Of a stretch of 64,000 nt of DNA, positions 38,023 to 48,210 are shown in pieces. Numbering within the stretch: the stretch's first letter is position 1; every line of letters begins with the position of its first letter. Under the pieces are notes generated by a model. It was given only the letters and a program-made list of their open reading frames with translations, had not been told where the DNA came from and ran no database searches. Made by a program: the position numbers and the translations under genes. Origin of the DNA: Riptortus pedestris (taxonomy: Eukaryota; Arthropoda; Insecta; Hemiptera; Alydidae); the NCBI GenBank assembly GCA_019009955.1, contig CM032233.1, positions 120,870,501-120,934,500 on the forward strand, written 5' to 3'.

Positions 38023-39480
38023 ATGAAGTTTGAATAACTGAAAGTGGAACATCTGAAGAAGGAGCTTGGTAAATTGGATCTGCCAATAACAGGAAATAAG
38101 GCTGAACTACAAAGGTGGTTGACAGATGAATTCCAAAGACGAGGAATTGATGTAAGTACACATGAGTTTGAAGATAAAGAAGACATTGCTGTATGTACCC
38201 CTATCATAAGCAGTAATTTGGACTTGAATGCAATTTTGGCTGCTATGATGGAAAATAACCAGAAACTCTTGGAAGCTTCTAGGAGCAACAGTGAGAAAAT
38301 CTTAGAGGAAGTCAGACAAGAATTCCAGGAATCTTCTCGAAGCAACAATGAGAAAATTTTAGTGGAAGTCAGACAAGAATTTCAGGAAGCTTCTAGAGCT
38401 AATCACGAGAGACTAGAGGAAGCTTCTAGAAATAATTGTGAGACTAGAAGAGAAATTTAAAGAAGCTTCTAGATTAAACATCGAGAAAATCCTAACTGAA
38501 GTCAGGCAAGAATTTCAAGAAGCTTCTAGAGCTAATTGCGAGAGACTTGAGGAACTTCAGGAAGCTTCTAGAACAACAAACCAAAGACTCCACGAAATAT
38601 CAGAGGTATTGGACAAACGAGTGGAAACAATAGAGCAGAGAGTCGGCGAGTTTGATGAAAAACTCTGCGGCATTAAAAACAATGTTGAAGAGAAAATGTC
38701 CAACCTAGAAAGAAAGATAGACGAAAAACACGTGAGTTGCAATTCCAAATGGACAATCTACAAGTTCAAAAGGGCCTGGTGAGACTCATTTCAGAACATT
38801 CCAGCAAGATAAAGACTTCAACTTTTGATGACAGCATACCATTTAGTGTTTTCAAGTTCCAATTTGAGACAGTGGCCAGCAAAACTGGATGGACTAATGA
38901 AAAAAAAAACGGTAGAACTGATTTTGGCACTGAAGGGAACAGCTGCAGAAATCCTGGAGAGTATACCGTCAGCTTGCAGGAATAATTATGAGGACATTAT
39001 GGTGGCATTACAGTGCAAGTACGGCAGTGAACATAAGTGAGAACTGTACAGGATGGAATCATGGGGCAGAGTGCAAAAACAGAATGAGATGCTTCAAGAT
39101 TTTGCCATGGAAATCAAACGGCTAGGCCAGCTGACTTACCCAGGTGGCATCATCCGTTCCTGGATCAGTTTAAGATTGAAGCATTTGTGAATGGTATGCG
39201 TGATCCAGATGTTAAATTTGCGGTGTGCACTATGCAGAAATCATCCTTTGCTGAAACTATCTCTTATGCGCTAACCCAGGAGACCGCTAAAGTCATTTCA
39301 AAGCCACAAGTCTACAAGGTGCGACGTCTTCAGAGTGATATTCAAAATGACGCCCAAATCTTACGGAGTGACATAGAAGACGTAGTCAAAGTTATAGATC
39401 ATCGAAATGCTTCAACTGCAGTAAGGCCAAAAAAAAAAAATCTGTTTCACCACCGAGGGAGAGCAAGCAGATGAATAACC
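38023..39480 (+). pseudogene. Ty3/gypsy-type gag, broken, with SAP-like start and 19-residue repeats
   Basis: The likely start is ATG 38023, but codon 5 is TAA. The frame then gives LKVEHLKKELGKLDLPITGN and LQRWLTDEF, a SAP-like helix-turn-helix motif. A coiled-coil section follows, built from 19-residue units (EASRSNSEKILEEVRQEFQ and variants; 57 bp each), with two clean copies and several partial ones up to about 38590. Then comes the Gag body: LALKGTAAEILESIPSACRN (about 38920-38980), CKYGSEHK, and FVNGMRDPDVKFAVCTM (about 39184). Frameshifts or stops lie near 38436, 38780, 38905 and 39040. No zinc knuckle survives. It once encoded the particle protein of a gypsy-like element. Confidence 0.78.
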
Positions 39481-39721
39481 CCCAATCTCAAGAGACACCG
39501 TTAAAGAACGGATTATCCCCTAAATTGCAAACACACTAGCAGGGACCTTACAAGGTGATCAAAGATTGAACGACGTGGTGTACAGGATACAGCGATACCA
39601 CAATCCGAGGTCTAAAATGAAAGTGGTTCACCTAGAGCCACTAGCCAAGTATGGCAATTTTGCAATCCAAAAGAACTCTAATAAACAATGCTCATTACTG
39701 ATTTTTTAATAAACGTAACAA
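39481..39721 (+). pseudogene. Gypsy pol C-terminus and LTR remnant, fused directly to gag
   Basis: PKLQTH, a stop, QGPYKVIK and then, after a frameshift, RLNDVVYRIQRYHNP to LEPLAKYG: the extreme C-terminus of gypsy integrase. Protease, RT, RNase H and the integrase core are all missing between gag and this point. An LTR-end-like stretch (AATAAACGTAACA) closes at 39721. Confidence 0.75.
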
Positions 39722-39730
39722 TATTTATTC

Positions 39731-42700
39731 CCTGAGATTCATATAACTAGTAAAAACTAGGCAGAATTGGTGTAATAATTCATAAATAGCAGGCCAACTA
39801 AAATGCACTGCTACTAAAGCGTAAATTCTATGTAAATACATTAAAAAATATATATATCAACAATAATATAACAGCTCCATAAAATTGAAAGTGTCCTTAA
39901 TCATTTAAAGAATGAAACTGTAAATTATTCAGGTCATTTGGACTTGATGGAGCACTGTCCTGATTTGAATAGCTTAGATAAGCCAAAAAGCGTATTTTTT
40001 TTTTTTTTTAAATTGGTTCAAAGAATCAGAATTTAGCTAACTTAAGTCCACGTACTTTTTTACTGCATCTGGTCTTGAGTATACAGGGTGGAGACTTTCG
40101 TGAAGCACAGCTTTAATAAGTGGAAAGTAGATCCATTTGGGTGATAGGATTATAATGATTAAGGCTGTTGGTGCTCTTTCTAGCCTTAGCAATAAGTTGA
40201 CCTGGTTAGACTAACACCAGAACCTGGTTCTATCCACTTATACCATTCATTATGGTCAGGGCAGACCTTCCCAAATACCTCTGACTCTCGCTCTCCCTTA
40301 GACTCCCATAAAGTCATATCTGTCTGTGCCTGCCTCTCTTTTTAGCCCCTTTCCCCCAGACCATAAAAAATTTCTGGGTGGCCTACCAGGTCCTATTCTA
40401 TCAATGAAACCTTTAAGCCACAGTAGACCCTCCTTAACAACACAGATAATATAAGGTCCTATGCTATTTCTTAACAGCCCCAAATATCCTCCCTCCTTAA
40501 GGCTCTTCTCTTCCTGACCATAGGCTTGAATAGACATCTTCAGTATATTCAACTAAAGTTATCCAGATAAATTCATATTCAGTATACTCAAGTTACACTA
40601 ATCTTTGTGAGCATTTTTGGCAACCGAGGTAAAAAAAAAATCTTGATGGTAGAGTTTCAATCATGATTTTCAACAATGTCATTTCAAGACCTTGGAATTC
40701 TAGGAAAGATTCATCATACCGATGGTAAACAAGCTATTTTCTCTTATTTTTGTATTCTCCAACTCAATAATTTCATCAGTATGGGTACTAGGCACACCAT
40801 TTCCTACTAATCTTAAATCCTTATACAAAGCAAACTATAGTTCAAACCCCATTATCATTGTTTAACATTCTCTTCTACTTTGTTTTTATTTCTAGTCTAT
40901 GTACCCCAAGTCTTTTTAACCCTTTAAGTGCTAATGACCATGTATGCCAATATAACAGGATATACTAACCACAAAAATGTCGACATGTCATTAATTTTTT
41001 TTTCTCCATTTGCTAATGTCAAATATAAAAGTTGAGATTATTCCATCACTTCCATTATTAACTAAAGCCATTTACTTGGGTGTTGGTCATGCACTGCAAG
41101 GCGATGTTGGGTATTTCTACTAGTGTACAGATCTTTGTTGCTTTCCAAGATTCCTTCCTTGTATTTACTTATCTATTATTCTTTTCATAACCCTTACTTT
41201 TCCTCGAAATGTCTTTAGCTATATCTTAGTAAGATCTTCTTTGCTTACCTCTGGCCTTCCAACTATTTTCTGAATAATGGTTTCTTGCCATTGAAATTCT
41301 TTTTGTAAAGAGGTTCACAAATTAACTAAATAAATTGAATTTAATATAATACTAGTTTAATATTTGTAGTTATAACAATATTGTAATTTAAAAATATTAA
41401 TTTTATGTTTAATTAAAAAATGTATAAATATAAGATAGGTAGGAAAAATGTTACCAGTAAACTAAATATCCGCTACAATTTTCTTTTAAAACATTAAAAG
41501 AATCGAAAGACAGGAGAGCCAGAAGGTCTAGCACATGAAGGCAAGAGGGGGCATTAGGTTTTCAGCAATCTTGCTGTCTCAGTCACACCACCATCTAGCA
41601 GCATAAGGTTTAATATCACAGATAATATATATTCAGAACCATTAACTTGAGATTGCCAGATACTCAGAAACTTTTAAAGCTCTTCTCTCCAGTTGGAACT
41701 TCTTGCGTTCTTTATAAGCAAAGGGGGCATTTGTCATACTGCAGCACCTCTCCACCATGTCTAATTCCAGACTTTTTTATGTATTTCTTTGAAAATTAAA
41801 ATAACAAATGAAAAAGACAAAACATTAGTAGGCAGATACCCATACACAAAATGCAGAACCAGATTATTGAAGACAAACATCATGATTGATCGTGGTCATA
41901 CAACCAATATATAAATTTCAGGCAACCTCCTAAGAAGTTGTTGGTACCACCTCAAATAATTGTCATGAGATTCAACTCCATAGTACCTTTTGGCCCCAAA
42001 GAACCTTATGCCCAAATAACACAGCTGAGGGAGCAGAAAAGGTGAGTCACATCGTGCAAAGCTCATACAAATTAAGAAACTGCAATATAGTGCAGCAGTT
42101 TTTGTGCCCTGTAATAATCACAAGCTTTAATATACTCCCTGACAATGAAAGTGGGGTGCTCTCCAGACAGCCCATGACTGTCACAGAAAATGGCAAATAT
42201 AAAATAGTAAATGTTGTTGCTATCACTTAGCTCAAGTCAGATGTGCAACTGTGCCACTTCAAAAACATAGAGGTTGATTTACGATGAGCTATATAATATA
42301 TTGAACTGTAAAATGCCTCTATTTCAAAAGGATCAATATTTTTTCTACATATATCTCTGCAACCACTAATGCCCCTAGTCTAATAACAGTGTTGTATATA
42401 ACATTACCATTTATTTCATCGATTAACATGATTCGTATCATTAACACACTAGTGAGTGTTAAGCAAAGGTCACAAAACTCATATGAATAAATTATAGCAT
42501 TGCCTAATAAATAAAAAAAAGATATAAGAGTAAAATTAAGCAAATGAAAAATATATCTAAAATATAAAAAAATCTATAAGTACTATAACAAAATCTAAGA
42601 GGTGTTGTACAAAGAGTATAAAATTAATATCAATAAATTATAACAATATTCAATAAATAATATATGATAAATGATGTATCAAAATTATAATGAAAAATAT

Positions 42701-42925
42701 AATATCTTATACTAATTATTATAGACCTACACCCTAGTATCTTAAGATCAACCTTCAAGCTGTATTGTGAACACAGATTTAAATCTTCAATCAGTTTAAA
42801 TAGTCCTTGGTTTCAAGATAAAACAAAACAAACCTGAAAAAAATATCAACAAATTATTAAACCCATATTACCAGAAAATTTCCAAATATAAATCTCACAA
42901 ACTCACATGCATATACACAGAATAT

Positions 42926-42983
<58 letters not shown>

Positions 42984-43788
42984 ACTCACACACAGAACAA
43001 AATACACTACCATCGGTACCCTGATTTCCCCAGTATTAAAAAAAAATTATATTAAATTAAAATTAATATGAAATACTTAATAGACAGCTTAAAATTTTAA
43101 AAACTTTTACATTTAAAAAAATAACTGTCTATACTTTTTAACCCATTTATTTATCACTAACCATATTAGAGCTATTCTGGTTCTTAATAAGCATAACAGT
43201 AGCTACATTTTTTATATACATTTCAGCTCATTTTACTCTAAATGAATACAAATCCCAATAATCATTCTAAGCAATGCAACTTTGATTTATAGTTATATAT
43301 AATATTTTGCCTTTGAGAAGGAGGATTATTGTTGGATTAATAAAGGAAAATAATTTCAATTTAATCTTGAGCTTAGAAATTGCCCAACAAGGCAAAACAT
43401 GCAGTCCAGCATGAATAGAAATAATTTCTGTTAGACGTCAAAATCTTATATTGTCCTTAACCTATTTACATGTTTATCATTGACAAAAAGCTAAATATGT
43501 TCAATAATAATTATAATATAAGTCCCCTCCGCCCCCCCCCTGCCCATAGTAAAATGTCTGCTAATAAAGGGGAACGATTTTAGTGAACTACAGATTAAAT
43601 AATTAGAAGAAAAAAACAAATAGGAAAAACACAGTTAATGTTTGTTGCATAATATGAAAACAAATCAGTTTTTGGATACTATGTCTCCTAAGTAGTACTC
43701 TCTTTTGGACTGTGTGCATCATTGTAGTAGACCCTAGAGGATGTAATACTCAACAAAGACATTGTATTACAAGTAGCAACTATTCTAT
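39731..43788. other. Intergenic region between the convergent genes
   Basis: About 4 kb without a gene I can support. A CT-rich stretch at 40250-40560 stands out in composition but carries no known motif. TTAACCCTTTAAG at 40918-40930 looks like one piggyBac end without a partner. A (TA)n run lies at about 42935-42979. Confidence 0.6.
42935..42979. repeat. (TA)n microsatellite
   Basis: A TA run of about 44 bp framed by TACATACATATA. Confidence 0.9.
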
Positions 43789-43794
43789 TTTATT
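43789..43794 (-). terminator. Polyadenylation signal for the FGFR1OP2-like gene
   Basis: AATAAA on the minus strand, about 167 nt past the stop codon. Confidence 0.45.
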
Positions 43795-43960
43795 GAGTTT
43801 ATAAAAGAATAAAAAAAAATTCATTAGGATTTAAAGATAATTACTCACTAGAATCTTTCTATTTCAGTTGTAGACTCTATTCAATCCTTAATTAATTGAC
43901 TTAATAGATAAATTAAGTTATTTAAATAAAGGTTACCTTTAACTAAAATATTACCCCAAA

Positions 43961-44050
43961 TTACTCATCTTTCTTCTCACTTGCATCATCGCCACTGAAT
44001 AATGTCAATGAGTCATAATTGGTCGATATATTCAGGAGTTCACGAAGGCC
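43961..44050 (-). CDS. FGFR1OP2: FGFR1OP2-like exon 5 and stop
   Basis: Residues 172-200. GLRELLNIS, then a short acidic tail ending [10 protein letters not shown]. Stop TAA at 43961-43963. Acceptor TTTTCAG. Confidence 0.93.
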   Translation of the reverse strand, partial: GLRELLNISTNYDSLTLFSGDDASEKKDE

Positions 44051-46272
44051 CTGAAAATCAGAATCATAGATGATGGTGTGGCAGAATAACAAAATAAACT
44101 TTGCTTTTTTCCAAAGAATAACCCCCCCCTCTCTGTAGTGCAATAGTCTATTAAATCTACAGCTGCAACTACTGTACCCGGTTTTTGATTTCTATGTTAG
44201 GACCTGACACATGATTTAATACTGAAAAAGCTAATATTCAGGAATAAATATTGAGAACTTTCAAGAAGACAAAGATCTTAGTTTCAGGATTTATACATCT
44301 TTATGCTATGTACATATACAGTGACTGGAAATTTCCATAACATAGTACAAAGAGGAAAAAGATGGAGGTCCATGCAGGATAGATAAAGAATATGAGTTTT
44401 GAAGAATGAAGTGACATGATTCTCAATTTTCATAGACTTTTATGGAATGAACTTATATCCCACAATAAAATTATATTGCTTATCAAAATTATATCTTCTG
44501 TATACTCACTTGCTAAATAAAATTAATTTTAGCCAGTTTACATTAATATATGAATTGTTTAGCTTGCCTGCTCCCCCCTTTTCTTTATTCTCTAAGTTAC
44601 TTCTTAGTCTGCCAATCTAATGACAGTCAGAACCCTTACTCTTTTCTACCCCATACTCTAAACCACCTCAAAAAGACTTTCAACACCCATCTTAACTAAA
44701 GCTACTTGTAATTTTCAGTGTATACAAAACATTATTTTTTGTTTATAACAAATAATTTGAGTACCGATAATAATTCCAAAACATTACTCAGTAGTAATTT
44801 GAACAAGAGTATTTTGCAAAACATTTTGTATTCCAAATTAACAACTTAAAAGGCCAGGATAATTAAATCTTCTAATTGACAGGCAGAGATTACTTTAGAT
44901 TTAAAAGTTCATTCAAGTCTTAAATAATTATAATAATAACCCTTTTTTACAAGTATGTTTCAGCACGTGCCCCACCCTTTACACAAGAGAGCAATGGCCT
45001 AACTTCCTGCGGGACCAGCCATACTAAGAAGTGGGTGCCAGTACTCGACCTCGTAATCTTTGATTTTACAGTCTAGTGCTCTAACCACTCAACCACGCTG
45101 ACCACCATTAAAATATTAGTTACAAGTAATTAATAAAATCACTAAATTTTCAATAACTATATAAATATTGAACTAAACAAAAATATTAAAACAAATTTAT
45201 TCAATCAATGGGATTAATATAACTCACTTTGTTTTCTGTACTTAACCGAGTCAGCTCCTCTTCTGCTCTAACTGTGTCTTTGTCATCTGCCTCAATAGCT
45301 TTCCGCATTACTTCAGTCATTTCTTTGATCTTCAAGGCTTGCTCTACTATAATCTAAAATATCAAATAGTTGTAATAAATAATGAAAAGCTACACCAGAA
45401 ACTGTCAAAACAGTACTGGAAATATTTCATTTTTAAAAATGGAAACAGCAAATATAGTATATAATAGATATAATAAATATTTATGATTTTCATTTATTAA
45501 TACTGATGATTCTTTTGTATGTTGCTAACAAATCATTAATAATTCCACAAATATATTATGTAAATAATTATTCATTTAATGCATATTAGTTACTAAACTA
45601 AATAGAATAGTTATTATTATAATTTTTTTTTTTTACATTCATACATTTATTTTAGCAAGAACAAAAAGACATTGGACATTAGGCTTATTTATATAAATAA
45701 AATACAAATGTTTGTCTATATTCCTACTTAAATTTGATAAGGATCTATTTATTTTTTCCTGTTTCGAGCGAGTCTAAGATAAATGGCATCAAAATTAAAA
45801 TTCTTGTCTGTTTGGAGTTTTTTAAGCAATCACTTGTAAGTGGCTCAAAAGAACTTCAACGGACTTCCATAAACCAACTGTCCATAATTACAACTAAGGA
45901 TATAGTGGAAATTGATTTCCAATCCAAATGTTGGGGTTCCTTGAAAGACAAAAAATATATTCTTAAGAACTAAATAGTGATTTTGAAGGATAGTTTTTAA
46001 AATCTTAATGAAATTAAACAACCAAATATAGAAAATTAAACTGTCACTGCTTTGTCCTTGAGGTCCTTCCTATTGTGCAAGCCTAAAATCTCCATTAGAA
46101 TAGCTTTTTATTTTCCTTATAAAGTCAAGGTACTTCTTACCTGGGACAAATTAAGGCATAACATACCCCTTTCGCTAAATTAAATAAGATTATAAAATGG
46201 TATCCCTATTATGTAACCCCTTTTAGGAATATTAATTAAATCATTAAGAGGAAACAACCCAGAGAAATACTA

Positions 46273-46324
<52 letters not shown>

Positions 46325-48140
46325 GTAACCTCTGTCTGTACATTGATTTTTTTCGCGAAATTTCACGATAACTTTTCGTTTCACATGTCATAGACACCAT
46401 AACTGCATTTTGTTTCTTTCGTGTATGTTTGTTTGTTTGTTTGTTTGTTACCTTTTCACGCATAAACGGCTGAACCGAATTTTATGAAACTTGGTATGTA
46501 TATTACTACTAACCCAACTTAGACTTTAGGCTATATTAATTTTCTCTGAGACGAACCGGAGTGGGGGTTATAAGGGAAGCCTGAAATTAAAAATATCGAT
46601 ATTTCGTTTTCTATTGGTTTTTCCGCAAATATGCACATAACAAAAGTTGTTTATTTTGTTATATAGAGTAACTTTTGTTATATACACTTTTGTCGTATAC
46701 CGAACTTTAAATGCGTTATACGCTAAAAATTATAGCGGGAGTCAACAATATTATTTGCCAAAAAAGACTCAACCAAACTAAATAAAACTCGGTATGTGTA
46801 TTTGCAGTGAGGCCTTCATTATAATAAGCCATACCAACATTTCTATGTACGGGCAGGAGTGGGGGTTATAAGGAAAGCCTGAAATTAAAAATAGCGATAT
46901 TTCGTTTCCTATTGGTTTTTCCGCAAATATAAACATAACAAAAGTTGTTTATTTTGTTATTTGGAGTAACTTTTGTTATATACACTTTTGTCGTATACCT
47001 AAGTATAAATGAGTTATACTTTAAAACTTTAGCGGGCACTAACGGCTGAACCGAACTTAACAAAACTTGGTATGTCAATTAGCATTAATTCTTCCATGAT
47101 TATAAGCTATATTAAAAATTTTAGGTTCAAAGGGGAGTGGGGATTATAAGAGAGGCTGCAATGAAAAACTCGCTTTTTTATTTTCTATTTGTTTTTCGGC
47201 AAACGTGCACATAACAAAAGTTGTTTACTTTGTTATTTAGAGTAACTTTTGTGTACATTCACTTTTGTCGTAAAATGAAGTAAACACGGGATATACGCTA
47301 AACGGGAGTCAATAATTATATTAGTACTTATTTAAGGGGTTTTAATAAATGAATATTATGACAAATGATGTTATGTTTTCGTCTTATATGATAGTTCAAA
47401 GTATGATTCGGATTAGTGAGGTTATAAATCTTCGTCATCCCCTCCTCATTTATTTATTTTTCCTAGAAAATAACTTTGTTATTTATTTCCAATAGAAATA
47501 TAAACTATAAGAGCATTTCCATTATTTAATTTCTATAATGTACCTTGAAGTTATTGAAACAAATATCTAATATAATAACCATTAAACGTTAATGGTAATG
47601 TCATTATGACAAAAAACAATATGCATTTAAACTCGATATGATATTTTCAGGGCACCACTATTATTTAATTCCATCCGTTAGATAAATTATAAAATAATGT
47701 TTTGCATCAATAATATAAGTAGAAGAATGTTGAGAAGTCTCATGCGGGAGCGGAAGATGACGGGACCAGTTAATTGAATTAACTTATTTCCCGTCTGGCA
47801 TTCCTGGAAGCGATTTCCAGTGAGATTCACTATTACAAATATAATCTTACGTGCAAAACTTTGTCTATACTATGTGAGCTCGGATTGGCTTTTGAAAGGA
47901 AATATGTTCATTATAGATGATATTTAATTGTAATAAATACTACCCATGATTATGGTTTGAACAGAGAAGTCTTACATAAAAAATTAATTTTAGTATTAAA
48001 AAATGCCAACAACGGGTATAAACCCTTAAAACTGGGATGGGTAAATGTCAAAATAGTTTGCAAAGTAAAGCCTTGCCAAAAAAATACCATCACCATTCAG
48101 CCTCAAATGAATTCCCGGGCGAAGCCGGGTATCTGAGCTA

Positions 48141-48210
<70 letters not shown>

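Noticed and set aside
40918..40930. piggyBac end TTAACCCTTTAAG
   Set aside because: No matching inverted end with TTAA was found within a few kilobases.
45036..45106. Possible tRNA gene on the minus strand
   Set aside because: Boxes A and B are present, but acceptor and anticodon stems do not pair well and a SINE body follows.
46275..46463. Open frame with [14 protein letters not shown] and a Tyr-Ile run
   Set aside because: It is a translation of the Helitron-like end plus (TA)n. The same frame reappears at 62103-62360.
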